Positions 34,100-47,079 of a DNA stretch of 64,000 bases are shown one piece after another (within the stretch, counting starts at the first letter, position 1; each line of letters begins with the position of its first letter). The notes below the pieces were generated by a model. It did not search any database, had not been told where the DNA came from, and saw only the letters and a program-made list of their open reading frames with translations. The position numbers and the translations under genes were made by a program. Source of the DNA: Acanthosoma haemorrhoidale (Eukaryota; Arthropoda; Insecta; Hemiptera; Acanthosomatidae); NCBI GenBank assembly GCA_930367205.1, contig OV884014.1:75867104-75931103 (forward strand). Direction: 5' to 3'.

Positions 34100-36660
34100 A
34101 CGCATCGGTTTGGCTACTCATTGATAACCAAGACATGCACTATTTAGGTTCAGAGGATATGCATTAGGACAACATCGCTCCCGAGGGGATCCAGCTGCCT
34201 GGGTTTTTTTCCTTGTCCAGGCGGCATACTGTTCTGGAGAGGTTTGTTTTGGTCGGCGGTGCCTGGACAAACAACGGCGCACCTGTCTTCTAGGGCACTC
34301 TACCAAACAAACTAAAGCAACAGGAGTGATAAACAGAGCATTCTGTTCTTCTACCTGTAGTGAGGAAATTTTTTAAAGAAAATTGTCATTTTTCCGTCTA
34401 TTAAAGACAGGTTTTCAAGCAAGAATAGAACTTTCAAATGGTTATTTGCTGGTTATTGTACAACTAGAAGTGTCATCAAACATAGGTATATCCTTATGAA
34501 ACTAGAATTCTTTTCAACATAATTAGTTTGAATCTTCTATCATTTTCCAACAATGGATTTTCATTATTTGAAGAATCTGGCCCAAAACAGGAATTCGGAG
34601 CCACGTTCGGAGAAGGAAGTCTTGAATCGTGAGGCATGTAGAAATATTTCATAAGTGTCAATAAGATAACGCTCTACATCATAGTGCATGAATCAAAAAT
34701 AAATAGATAAAAATATAAATTACAAATTACTCGAATAACATGCTAACAACAAATACAATATAACAGCAAAATGTCTGTTCTCAAAGAATGAAAGATTGTG
34801 ATTGAGGGTAAGCTCTGAATTTATCCTTTCCCAGACTATTGTCCATCGGATTTATCATAAAGATTAGAAATATTGAAGGGTAATTTTTTTTTTATGAAAG
34901 CTGTTTGAATGAAAACGTTTCTAAGACTTGTATGGGTAACCCGTCAACGGAGCGAAATCGCTTGAAGATAGATTTAGTTAGCGACAATCATTCGATATAA
35001 ATATTTATAGGAAATCACCTTTGACAGGCGGAGAAAGGAGATCATCGGGGTCAGACGTGGGACACCAAAGAGCGCTCTCAATAAGCAACGCATAGACACC
35101 TGATACTACATTAGCGATCACATGACACGGCGATCGACAGGGATACATATACGCGGGTCTAGTTCGGATGCAGGCATTGATCGTTCCATTACAGCTGTCA
35201 GTGCTCATGTATGACGTTTGCCATTAAAAAAATTCCCTTTATGCCTGCAATATTATTTACATAATGATATGTAGATGCCGTTTGTGGGAGCAAGGACTAT
35301 GCACAAAGCGGATCTGTGTAGCTACACCGACGACAAGGAAGCCTCCTCATGCGGTATGGCCGCTACCTGATAATGCTACACCGCTCTAATGGAGTTGTCA
35401 TGTTTGTCAGAGAGGCTTGAGCTTCTCAGGTCGGCGACAACTGGCGCAGAAAAATCGTCCAACTAACCAGGAAGCAACCCGGAAAACAGCAGCGAGGAGG
35501 ATGGAAAACATTAATAATACCAACAACGGTTCATGTCTTACATGAATTGGACTGAAAAAGCACTTCAACTTAAATCACTGCCACAAATTAAAGCACACCT
35601 TGAAAACGCAAGACGTACTCTTATATTTACATGTTGAACCGAAATTTCCAGATCAGCCAAAAAAGTCAGGTAGTGAATATCTGGAACTACAGCTTTTTTG
35701 AATTAAATCATTCGGTCATTAAGAAAATTTCAATGGTTTCTCCTGTGCGATGAGACCGGGAGATGGGGAGAGAACTTGGAAACTTTGAAACACTATGAAT
35801 GATTGCCAATCCTCAGAGCAAGTCCACGAAAATCTAGGAATTCCTTCCTTGAATGGGTATCAATAGGAGTAATGGTCGGTTTTCAGGAACATTGGACCAT
35901 CTTGGAGAAATAGATCAAACAATGGGACATTGAAAAACCAAAATGTAGAATATTTCTTGTCAAAAAATAAAATATTACTTTTAAGACGGATCGGGATGCA
36001 TGCACTTTAGTTATCTATTGACAGGACTCTGGCAGTTATTATTAATAATGTTGGGAATATCCCATAGATAGAAGGATGACCAAGGTGCTGACATATTGGA
36101 CATGCGGACCCCTTCCTTGGACCGGACAAGAGGTGCAAGACACCGACACCGCGGTGATTTATAACGAGGAACTTTAACGCTGGAGCGAGCGCATATGTCA
36201 GTTCTCAAGAAGAGGTCTAATATCTGCAAGAGATGGAGCCGTCCAAGAAGGATGAATGCGCGCTATTGGAGTCTGCGAGGTCCTGTGAAATTGCTTGAGG
36301 GTCCTGCCCGCACCGAAATTAATGTCCTGTCGCACGACGGACATTGTTACCTGCCTCAGCACCATTTATAACTAACGCAGTCATAAATTTTTCACTTTCG
36401 GCAGCCGGTCAATGGCTGACTGATGCCTCTGCTTAATTCTCCCCTTGTATCCTCCATCTGCCCCTGTTTATGGCATTTTTTCCCTACAGTTCTGCTATTG
36501 TCCTGCTTCATGCACTCGCTACATATCGCAACATGCCTTTTGATTAATTCGTGCCATAATTCTATCGTCTGACAGCACTTTCCTCCTGCCTCCTGCAAAC
36601 TGTAGGGGAACCCCGGTTTCCATAAGTCAATAATACACCCGATAACTTTTACGAAGTTTC
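34100..36660. promoter_or_regulatory. Series of short GC-richer patches
   Basis: Patches at about 34140-34300, 35010-35210, 35280-35480 and 36010-36660 stand out from AT-rich DNA. The last includes gaaattaatgtcctgtcg, cggacattgttacc (Sox-like), atttataac, agtcataaa and TTTATGGC (36467-36474). A 95-codon minus-strand frame at 36392-36679 has no domain. The regulatory role is inferred. Confidence 0.25.
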
Positions 36661-38041
36661 CCAGTAGATAATGTTTCATTTTTGTTACTCAAACCTAAAA
36701 ATAAATGTTACCATTGAATAAATTAGATATTTTACTTTGTTTTTCAAGCAGATGTCTTGTTTTATTTCATTTATATTGTATTTTTTTTTACATTTATTTT
36801 ATTTTATACTTTTAATTATTGATAAATAAGTATATTTTATACATATTTTTATTATATATATTTTCTTTCTTTGGACATTGCCAAATTTAACAGGGTATTG
36901 ATAGTCCAGAACTCACCATATGATATTGAAATGTTTTTTTCTTCAGGGACATAGTCCTAGGATAGTATCAATATTATTTATTCATTTGTTGGCTTTCTCA
37001 ATTTATTGAATCCATAATTTCTGGGATTCTTTCAGTTTATTTTTCTTACTCTCAACGATGACTCTCTAAAATGTAATTTTTTTTTTATTTCAAATAAAGC
37101 TTTTCTATTAGTTATTTCTTAACAAATTTTATTTTTGCGGGGTCTCAAGAACTAATAGAGCTTTTATGATAAAGGTCGACTGTTGACTGACTGTGATAAT
37201 ATTTATTTCAAAAGCAATATTATTGCATAAATAAAATATCCGTTTAATACCTTTTTTTAAACACTGAGTAATTTAAGGAATATTTAAAAATATGGACACA
37301 ATAAGTTTTGTCATATTTAATGATCCTCCAACCGTTTTCAAGTACTATTACCTTCATATTGATCTGATGACACATTGTTGTCACACATGGTTTTCCCCAT
37401 ACAAAGCGCAACCCGTTTTTCACACAAGGTATTCCTTTCGTGCTTTAATGTATAAATACAATACCTAATGTTTGTACTGAACATATCAATATAAAAATAA
37501 AGAATAATTTATACTATGTTATCGGAACCGGATGTTGGCTATAAGTCTTTGAAAAGTTGCTAATTTTAGTGCACCAGGACAGGATTATCGAAACTAATAA
37601 TAAAATACGGCAAGAAAATACTACACCACTTCAAAGGCCAGAAGGAGGGAGGGAGATGTTTAGAAGTTGTGCCTGGATAAAACACTTAGCATAGAGGTTT
37701 ATCGGGGCCCTTCAAAGCGGAGACTCAACAACTTTCTACCGTCTTATATCACATTCATTTCTACGAGTCGGCATGCATTTTTTAAATTGTTTACCCGTTG
37801 AAAAAAGAGAGAGACAACCAGAAACAAATGAGGACGTTAGGCGGTTATATTTAGTTTCGTCTTTGTGGGTTATTTTTTGACAGACGGTATTTTGTTCCAA
37901 ATCTGTGTCCGGTAGAGTTAGCTTAGAGAGCGAGAGAGGTGATAGGGTAGAGCATGTGTCCCATCCCAATCTATCAAAATCCCAGTCTTTATTCCCGTTC
38001 CTAGATTCTAGATATAGAATAAACTCGAGTACGTGCCATAC
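36661..38041. other. Very AT-rich sequence
   Basis: 36740-36880 is almost pure A/T. No gene or repeat copy was recognised up to 38041. Confidence 0.45.
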
Positions 38042-38158
38042 TATTTTAAACAAACATATCATCCCTTCATATGCAAGTGGTATTTTAAACAAACATATCA
38101 TCCCTTCATATGCAAGTGGTATTTTAAACAAACATATCATCCCTTCATATGCAAGTGG
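38042..38158. repeat. 39-bp minisatellite, three perfect copies
   Basis: Unit 39 bp, starting tattttaaacaaacatatca, at 38042, 38081 and 38120. The copies look identical and are followed by a short 'tattttt' start of a fourth. Since 39 is 13 codons, open frames persist on both strands; they are not genes. Confidence 0.95.
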
Positions 38159-38699
38159 TATTTTTTTCAGAGAACATTCTCTTGTGAAATACACCACACG
38201 ATAAGGATAGTCAAACATATTTATCAACCAAGGCTGGTTTACGATTAAGCACCCACTCTAAAAAATCAATTCTCAGTTTGAAACAGAGAAATGGCTATAA
38301 GAACAAATGAATTACCATCCTCAACAAAATAATTGATGTAATTATTGTAATGAAAGTATCCTCGTAATTACTAGTAAACGGCATTTTGACATACTAGGCA
38401 TGTTTGATTCAGTTTCAGTTAATAAGAAATAATATTAAATGTGTCAAAAACGTGTAATTGACATGAGGTAAGCATGTAAATAAGTACTAGTTTATAAAAG
38501 AACGCGTGTATGGAATATTTTAGTGTCACTACTACATCGAAATAATTGTTGTTTAATTCTTTTTATTTTTGGTAATCTTATTATTCTTTTTATCTTATCT
38601 TATATTTCTTTGTACGTAAATTTATGTATTTTGAAAATTGGCATCCCAAGGATCTATGTCGACTGTCGATGTAGATATATATATTTTTCCCCATATTAT
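38159..38699. other. AT-rich sequence, nothing recognised
   Basis: No gene or repeat copy was seen. Confidence 0.45.
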
Positions 38700-38850
38700 T
38701 AAAAATTCAGATTCTATATAAATGAATCTATTTACAATAGCTCAATATTATATGCCCTGTAGCTTGGCTACATTTTATAAAATATTTAACTGTTTTACAC
38801 TGTGATTTGCGATGTACATTATACATCCATTGTCTATACGTGTTTAAAAT
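38700..38850 (+). repeat. Dispersed repeat family B, copy 2
   Basis: Shares 'atgaatctatttaca', 'cctgtagcttggctac', 'attttata' and 'cactgtgatttg' with the other two copies. It is closest to the inverted copy at 40530-40680. Confidence 0.7.
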
Positions 38851-38892
38851 GTTATTTGTGAAATGATATTTTGGGTAAGACTTTAAAAACTA

Positions 38893-39090
38893 TTTTTTTT
38901 TTCCCAAAGCTCTCACATTTGAGAAATCAAGGAATGAGGGAAAAATAAAACGAAATTATTTGGGATAATTGGATCCTTTTACTAGGAGAGACCTATTTGA
39001 AGGTCGGGTGAAGGAATTGAGGAGTATGGGAGACCTCAGGTGAGGTGTAGCTGATTTCGGCACAGTGGTGAGAGTCCACTGGAGGTTGTA
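38893..39090 (-). repeat. Dispersed repeat family C, copy 3
   Basis: Inverted relative to copies 1 and 2. Ordered blocks are a T-run, aaagctctcacatttgag, ggaatgagggaaaaataaa, 'ccttttactagga', gaaggtcgggtgaag and cagtggtgagagtccactgg. The left (distal) third seen in copies 1 and 4 is absent. Confidence 0.75.
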
Positions 39091-40529
39091 AACTAAATTT
39101 TAAAACTAATTGTGTGAATGAAATAATACTCAGAAATGTATATGGTATAACAAAGGGGCCTAACAGATATGAATCCACATACTCAGGTATGATATGATAT
39201 CAACATAAGCAGATTCCCAATCAAACAATCCCAGCAACCAATACACGCCATATTTTATTTTGGTTAATAATACTGCAAAAATAATAAAAAAAAAAAAAAA
39301 AATGATTTTGATAAAATCGTCATTTCTGATTTCATGAGTTAGTGTATTCCAAGTAGGAAAAAAGGTGGTTGTGTTCGTTTCAAGCAACGAAATTCCCCTT
39401 TTAAAACGATTACTCTTTTTTCAAAAAATATTTCTTGGTCATTATAGCCCGACTGCATGCTTCCTGTAGCTAACCTCACTATTACTCAGACCAACGAAGC
39501 AAACGAAAGACAACTAATGGGAGATTACGGGACAATATCGGACCATCAAAAGCCAGGAAACCGATTCTCTCGATAATTTTTCCCTCTTTTATTCCCCGTA
39601 GAGGGGAGCAGGATTGTTTTCTTCAATTTTTTTTCCCACCCATTAATTATTAAAACGCCCATTTCCTGACTGTCCTTAATTTTCGAATTATCCTTGCCGT
39701 GACCTGAAGCAACTCGACCGTAGGCAGGAAGCCGTTCGTAGATTATTAAATCGATTCTTCACAGCGCCATTGTAGAGTCGATTCTGATTTTCATTCTGTT
39801 ATCATCTCTTTGTGCGACGACTTGTTGAGTTTATTTCAGCTGTACCAAAGAAATGACCAATGTACAAATCTGCATAATACTATGAAAATATACCGCATAT
39901 AATGAATATACCATAATACGAAAAAAAAACACTAACATCGGAATATGAAAAGGGGAAATTTCACAACCAAATAATTCATAACCGATAATTGGAAATGCCA
40001 AGTGAAATTGATAGGTGATGAAGAATCACGCACGATGTCTGACAAGGCCATTGTTGTCGACTCCTGCATATCAGCCACATGCATAAAACTCGTACACACA
40101 TATGATTTATCAGAGCTGACTTTGATCGAAATATTATTCCTCTGATATTATATATTATATTAATACACACGTATAAGGATAAATTGAAACATGGGAAATG
40201 ATGTTCGGATAATGATTTTTAATCATGAGCAGAGGAAATAAATTAAATGCTCTCGAGGCATGGTTATTCAGTTGAAATTATACACAAAAAAAACACGTTG
40301 GTAGACGATGAAATATTAAATAAATACTATAAAGCCCGTGTAACTTATAATAATTACTATTATAATAAATTGTCTTCTAATATATTAAATTTTAGACTGC
40401 AAAACTGATTTTTTGCATTGGAAATCCTCACCACCCTCCCTACAACAGACTGTCGGGAAAAGTTATGATTATTTTGTTAGATGTAAGTTTAAGCCTACGA
40501 TTCATGAGATGATCCCCATCCCTTTTAAA
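39091..40529. other. Mixed sequence; GC-richer patch ~39480-39790
   Basis: The patch holds cagaccaacgaagc and cgattctctcgataat words. Otherwise AT-rich, with no gene or RNA. Confidence 0.4.
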
Positions 40530-40680
40530 CGTGTGTAGACAATGAATGTATGCTATATTTTTGTAACAATCACAAATCACAGTGTAAAATTATTAAAAAT
40601 TGTATAAAATGTAGCCAAGTTACAGGACATATAATGACCTACTGTAAATAGATTCATTTATGTAGAACTGATTTCCATAA
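40530..40680 (-). repeat. Dispersed repeat family B, copy 3
   Basis: Inverted copy. Read on the minus strand it gives ataaatgaatctatttacag, then gtcattatatgtcctgtaac, ttggctacattttatacaat and cactgtgatttgtgatt. Copies 2 and 3 face each other about 1.7 kb apart. Confidence 0.7.
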
Positions 40681-40779
40681 TTTATAATAACAAACGGATA
40701 TGAAGAAAATAAAATTATCTCAAAGGACTGACTAACGTACAGCACAGACCTATGCAATGCCTATGGCATATCATATTTG

Positions 40780-40880
40780 CTGGACAAATGAGGAATTGAT
40801 AACTGTGAAGGTTCTTGGTCCGATTCCCTAAGCGGAGAGTGAATTTTGTAAAAAATGTAAAGCAGTTCATGTTCTCCGAG
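40780..40880 (+). repeat. Possible SINE-like fragment
   Basis: A B-box-like ggttcttggtccgattccct is followed by a 'gtgaattttgtaaaaaatg' tail like the one after the 12875-12953 head. No A box is clear. Confidence 0.25.
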
Positions 40881-43259
40881 AAGCCAAGTTCCAAATTTTT
40901 ACTATTTGCTTATATTTTTTCAGGTGAGATAACTTTGACTGCACAATACAGATAGTGAAATAGTTCGCCATTAGTTAGAGAATTATAGGATATCACAAAC
41001 TATGGCTTGTTTCTGGCTGGTATTCCATTTTAAAAAGATTCCCAACATAATAGTCATTTTAGTAAAGATGTATCGTTCCTCGTGGCGAAATAAATTTGTG
41101 TTGCACAGAAATTCTGAGTAGTGCTTTAGTTTGAAATTGTTCGAAGAATATCTTTGTTTGGCTGCTCTATTGAAACGGTGCAACCTTGCTCAATCAAGCT
41201 TGAGCCGCTACAAGCAGCAGTGGATGACTGTTGACTGCTGAGAGGTGAGAGAAAACTATTGTGCACTTCAGCACCGGCAGAGAAGCCGGCTTTTGGCAGG
41301 ACCGAGCTCAAGCAACTTGAAAAGGATTTTTTCCTGCCGGAGCTAGTTTCGATTAATCTTGGCCCGTTGAAAAGCCTCTCTGACGTTTCAAGTCATTTAA
41401 TGACCTAAAAAGGTCCTTTTACCTGACTGCCGTCAGTCAGACCTGCCTGGAGGGACGAGGAGGGGATAGGCTCTCTGGGGCAGCAGCACCCCCCCCCCGT
41501 AATTAAAAACTTAAATGGAAACCTGAAACGTAATCAGGGTCCTTCCGTTTTGACTGGATTTTATTTTCCGTCTGACTTGGCTGTCACAATCTTGACTGAT
41601 TGTCACGGGCCCGCGCTCACTCGAAACAGAATAGCCGCTTTTTTACCCACAACTTTTATTTTTGTTTCCGTTTTTTATATTCGTTTTGTTTTCGCTTCTT
41701 TTTTGTTCTTTTTTTTAGCCGGCGGATTCATACTGTGATGACCGATAAACTTTACACTTGGGCAATTTTTTTTTCTCGTTATATTTATCTGATACCATTT
41801 TGTAATTATAATCGAGTAATTAGCATTCATGCTCCAATATTATCAACCTCAATACACGACAAAAAAGACTGATCACCAAAAATAGCTAAATAAATTTAGA
41901 CTAACTGCAGACACAAATAGTGACTGAGAAAGTTGCAGTTCCAACAAAAATTTATTTTCTTTTATGTAGAAAGGAGGATATATTATTTTACATAGCTATG
42001 AGGTGATTATAATTCTCCTATATATCTTAATGTAGTTAAAATTATTCAACCTATATGAAATGAATAAGGTTTACGTAACACCTTGTAAGGTATATGTCAA
42101 GAAAGGTAAGTATGTGACAAAACTCAAACACGTTAAAAATTTAACACAGAAACCCAAAATGTTACATGAAATCAAGTTTTAAGAGATATTAATATCAATG
42201 GTGTATTTGTTTCTATGTTGTTTTTTATGAGAATATTGCAGCTTCTTTATTTTTAAGAAAATCGAGACGTCTCGTGATTGACCGAGATTTATTTTGTCTC
42301 TGTCGTTCATTTCATTTAAATACATATCTATAAATACTATTAAGGTCATCATTCCTATGGTATACTGATTATAGATTTATATAAACAATATCGAGGCCAC
42401 TAATCCACGTATCAACTGTTTTTGCAACTAATTTCCAAATTGGAGTTACTCTAAATTGAGAACATGGTTTTTTGTTTTTCAGACCACCAACGATGCAAAA
42501 CTCTGCTTCCATGAACTCTTATAGTGGCGTGCCCACAAATTAAAATACATTTTTTCTTGACGAATCGCAAACAACCTCACAGCGAACATGATAACTATCC
42601 CATAATTCACACAAGTTACAATTACAATATTTCATGACGTATGTGAAAATTATAGGCAGTAACCCTGAGGTTGTGTGGATGATGTAAATATCAGTGAGCC
42701 TGTGATTCATTCATGTTGATCTTTAGCTGTGCGAGTATTGTCAAGGCAACGACACAACTATGATTTATATTTAACAATCTTTTTACCGGCTTGATTTATA
42801 TTCCCTGCCGTGGGAGGCTGTAATTGGTTTTATTTAAAGTATTGTAAAAGAGCACTATTGGTGTGTGTGAGTGAGTGTGCATACTACAATGAAACGCAAT
42901 ATTTTGTACCAATCGATTCCAAATGTTTCGTTTCTACATCTCGCCGACAGCCGAATAAATTTCGGCGGGCAAAGCGAACCGATGAGCTCGTAAAGAAGTG
43001 AAAAAAGAGGTCTCGGAGCTGTTCCTTGAGGAATGCCATCCGAGGCATCTCTTGAGCCCCGAAGCCTGGGAATTGTGAGGCATTTCGTGCATATCTCAGA
43101 TCGCTTCGTGTATTTCATTTATATCTTTTCAAATGTAATGTCCTTTCCTCTTCAATGTGGCGTTTATTACCGCCTTATTATTTTATGTTTACATACTACA
43201 GACGGTGACTAATGGCACAGTGTGTAGTCAAGAATATCAATTAAGATTGACCACTGCCC
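40881..43259. other. Mixed sequence; GC-richer patch ~41280-41640 with C10 run
   Basis: C10 at 41489-41498, tgaccta and ctgactgccgtcagtcag words near it (a small dyad). A smaller GC-richer patch lies at 42940-43100. Open frames here are short and domain-free. Confidence 0.35.
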
Positions 43260-43640
43260 GGCCCATTTAAAACCATTAACCTACCTTCTATTAATACAAT
43301 AATACTTTATAATTAAAAAGTTAAAGGACGAGTTGGTCGATCGGCGACAAGGAAGCGCTAAGCCGCCAAGAGATTACACAAGAGAAGCCCCAGCAGAGGA
43401 TCCTGCGGGACGCCAGGAAACAGCTGCTCTTGTGTCAGCTGATAACAGAGCACTGCCTCCTTTATAAGCCGTTATAAATAACCTGCGCTTTATGGCCTCT
43501 TCTGTTTCCTTTTTGTTTCTCTTTTCCGTTTTCTTTCTCTTTTCCGCTTTCTGATATCCCCCCACCTCCCTCGTCCGTGTCCACCGCCCTACATGCAAAC
43601 AACCTGATATTTTATGGCTCTGGGTAGTTTTCTCCCCTTC
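43260..43640. promoter_or_regulatory. Candidate regulatory block with two TTTATGGC words
   Basis: TTTATGGC occurs at 43489-43496 and 43611-43618. Nearby are tttataagcc, gttataaat and tgtgtcagctgataac (TALE/E-box). A plus-strand stretch of about 47 codons (near 43325-43470) is open but has no start, splice ends or domain. It is best read as an enhancer-like block. Confidence 0.35.
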
Positions 43641-45168
43641 GGCAACTTCATAGCTTGATAAGTGTTCTAGGATATGATCTTCAGTTGAAAAAATTGTCCG
43701 CATTACTTTAAATTAATTTCATATTTATATTTGTTAGTATTACATTGCATTTTATTATATAGAATTGCTCGATTTTTTTTTTAAAATGCCATTCTTGTGG
43801 TCCCATGTTTAACCTACGAACAATAAATATCCCAAATAGATTCCATTAGATGGGTCCGGAGACCCAAAAACAATGCGTCTTAATTAAAACCATCAAAATC
43901 TTGCCGATAAGAGGACTAGAAAAAAACAACATATGAATGGAAGTTCAAGTTGTTTTTGCAAAGACACTAAAGATATCTCCGTGATAAGTAGTATCCACTT
44001 TATAAGATAGTGGGGTTCATTTTATGTTATTGTTTTTTAAAAAAAACTTTGTTTAAAAAAATGAAATAAACAGTGTTACAAACATTTAGGTATAACGGCT
44101 TAGAAATGTCCCTTTTTCCGTATTTGAAACAGTTTTTAACAGCTTTAAGCGTTAGTTATTTTACTGACCGGAGAAATCATTAAGAAATTGATGACTAAAC
44201 GTTCCTACCGTCACAATAACGAACATTTTCTGAGCTGACGATTTATTTGTTTAAAGTTGAATTAAATGCAGCCTAAAAATAAGGTATGATTGGCCTGATA
44301 AACTACATGTAAAAAATATAAACGTACATGAGAGTAATAATTTTCGGAATTGGAATTTTGTCTTGGATGGTGCAGTACTCAAACCCATGAAGGAAAGGGT
44401 TTAGCTTGGATACCTGAACATATTACATTCTCACAAAAACGGCCATCTCTCAGAAGAATTATCATAAGTCGGAGATAGGGACAGGAGTTTTATATATCAA
44501 GCAACAATCAAATGGATTTTTCTTATTTACACCGGTCGGAGAATGAATCCTAAATAATTGAGGGTAATAAAACTGAATTAGTAGACCATAAAGCAGAGCT
44601 CTCCAGTCCCACAAAAAAAGGAATAAACCCGAGGACGGGGAAGGAGGAGAGAGAGAGGACCCGAAAGATGTGAGGAATAAACAAGGAGATATCAGGAATT
44701 AAAATGTCAAGGAGGGAGGATATAACTACTTTTTAATGGCTGATGGACTGGCAGGTCCTGAGCCCTGACACGTTATATCTCTTAGAGGGCCAGGATATGG
44801 CGTCCTTTGTGTCCTTTCTAGCGACTTTAATGCTCCTGAGTGGTCGCATTAAGGCCGAATGTCAACTCCAGGTTTCCCTCTCGTATAAATACTATAAAAA
44901 TGAGACGGATTTCAACTGAATGAAGCGATTATTGCTCATTTCCATAGGCCAAAGAGCTAAACTTTGATTTCTTCCAGTAATAAGCATGTTATGGAATGCG
45001 TTTTCTAGTATATTACTCTAACACAGCACTTCGGCGACCGACTTGTGTATGGTTTGGTTCAAGTTAAAATCCACCGGTTAAACTCTTCATAAGTCAGAAC
45101 TTATAACCTTTCTCAAGATTACTCAAAAGCTATTTCTTAATGATCTAGCTTTAGCAGCTAGTTCACAA
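43641..45168. other. Mixed sequence, no gene supported
   Basis: A GC-richer patch lies at about 44590-44880. Nothing else was recognised. Confidence 0.4.
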
Positions 45169-45193
45169 CCCCCCCCCCCTCTCTCTCTCTCTT
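45169..45193. repeat. C11 followed by (CT)n
   Basis: C11 (45169-45179) runs directly into ctctctctctctct. Confidence 0.95.
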
Positions 45194-45839
45194 TTGAAAA
45201 CGCATTAATGGCATTAAAATATGATAATTCAAAGATATTTAAAAAATTTAAGTTGTGTCACCTAACAATAGCAATCCAGTACACAATCCGTGCAAAGCCA
45301 GATTTCCAAGGATGTAAGTTAATTTAATTTTTATGATGTCAATATTAAATAACATGTTATTTCAATAACTATTTATGAACCTAACGAGTCTTGTTTCATT
45401 TTCTGTACTCATTATTTTGTGAATATATAACTTCAAAAAATAATCTAAGCAAATGTCATGTTATAAATAAATAATCCAATTGTGTTTGCAGTAATTATTT
45501 TTTCTTTATTTTATGTTGTATCTATGTCAGTATTTTAATTCTTAGGGCAGTTTTAAATGTATCTGGATTATATTTATAACGAATCGTGTTTTTAGATTGT
45601 GAATATGGGGGGAGGCAAGCAGCCCACTATTTATTAATGAATTACGTCTGGATTCAGAAATAGATACCTTGCCGTATTATAAAACTGTATAATATATACA
45701 TAAATGTGTGTATATATATTATAAATAGTATTACAGCTGTGTAAGGGACAGAAATGATGCAGGCAATGGTGTATATATAAAAGAAACCGATAGGGCATGG
45801 AGCCGCTGCAGACCCTCGGAGTGATGATTGATGGCTCCA

Positions 45840-45935
45840 AGTTAACCGGCCGGCCATCATCACATACACACAAGCACACACGGGCTCATATACACGCATT
45901 GACGCACACACACGCGCGTGAGCACTCACAAATGT
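45840..45935. repeat. Imperfect (CA)n tract with CpG interruptions
   Basis: cacatacacacaagcacaca and cgcacacacacgcgcgtg within about 75 bp. The overlapping frames on both strands are low-complexity. Confidence 0.85.
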
Positions 45936-46294
45936 GCCCTGGCCACTCAGACCGCCCATTTATTCGGTGCATTACCGCGCAGCGGGGGGTCCGGCTGCTT
46001 GCTGTTTTCTAGGCTGTATACCACTTGGCCCTATATTTCACATATGCTGTATGTATTTCTTTTATGCGACATCTGACCAGCAGGGAGAGACAGCTCTGTA
46101 ATATTACGGATACAAACACCAACCACATCAATAATAAATTCAGCATAGCAATATTTCATCTAATAATAATAATATTATTGAAGATAAGGCTATATTTTGT
46201 TAATTGAATTTTGAAGTACATTTAAAAATTCTCGAAATCGATATATTTTATGTTAAAATGGTAAAAGAGCGTGGAAGTCATTAAAAAAAACCCT

Positions 46295-46405
46295 AAAACG
46301 CCAGATGATATTTCAATAAATCAAGGTGTGCTACAAGGCTACCTCCTTTCACCGCTTCTGATCATTATACCTCTCAAAATCGAGGCTGGGAGAGTTTTAT
46401 TATAA
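46295..46405 (+). pseudogene. Reverse-transcriptase fragment of a non-LTR element
   Basis: The plus-strand frame from 46295 reads KTPDDISINQGVLQGYLLSP and continues LLIII before a stop at 46403. INQGVLQGxxLSPLL is the conserved reverse-transcriptase block found in L1/RTE/Jockey-type elements, where the x after QG is normally D; here it is Y. No other RT block, including the YADD catalytic box, is visible nearby, so only a decayed scrap remains. It cannot be linked to the LINE tails at 16.2 and 32.6 kb. Confidence 0.6.
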
Positions 46406-46765
46406 CGCTGTCATATTCCTACTATGTTCAATATGTATGTAGAACAAACATGAAACCAGCTAGCTACATATATTATAACGCACCCGGAGAGTATTCATTG
46501 ATGAAATAGCAAAAGAATAATAAGTAATAATAATTATTTTATTGAACCTGTCATTTTCTTTTTATAAGATTTTATAATGTATTCGCAGATTTACAGCTAA
46601 ATTTTCCTTGTTTTTGTTTTTGTCACAACAGACATCTTTTTTAATATTAAAATGATAATGTTTTTTCTAGAAATAAAAAAATAAATATTATGTACAATAA
46701 ATATAATATAAAAAATAAATAGACAAAGAGAGAGGACGTTACGGGAGACGGCAGTCCCATAGTGT

Positions 46766-46784
46766 GCTGCCACCTTGCGGCCAT
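46766..46784 (-). promoter_or_regulatory. CTCF-like site
   Basis: The minus strand reads atggccgcaaggtggcagc. Against the published core CCGCGNGGNGGCAG it has one mismatch (A for G at the fifth position). The site sits in a short GC-rich island between AT-rich flanks. Confidence 0.4.
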
Positions 46785-47079
46785 AGCTGGAACTAATCTG
46801 ACAGCAGCAGGTAATAATTCGTCGTTTTTAATATTTTTATGTTTTGTAAGTTCACTCCATAAATAGACAGGTTTGAAAACAAATTTTCAGAGCATGTATA
46901 TATTCTTTTTAAGAAATGTCACTATTTATTTATACGTACGTGCGAAATAATTCTATTCAAACTGTGAATATTCCACATTAAAATATGCAGAATGTCACGA
47001 AACTTAATAAATGCTACGATGTTAGATATTTTAGGAGAATAGCGTACCATTATGGATGCGCAGTTGTGAAAAAAAAAAA

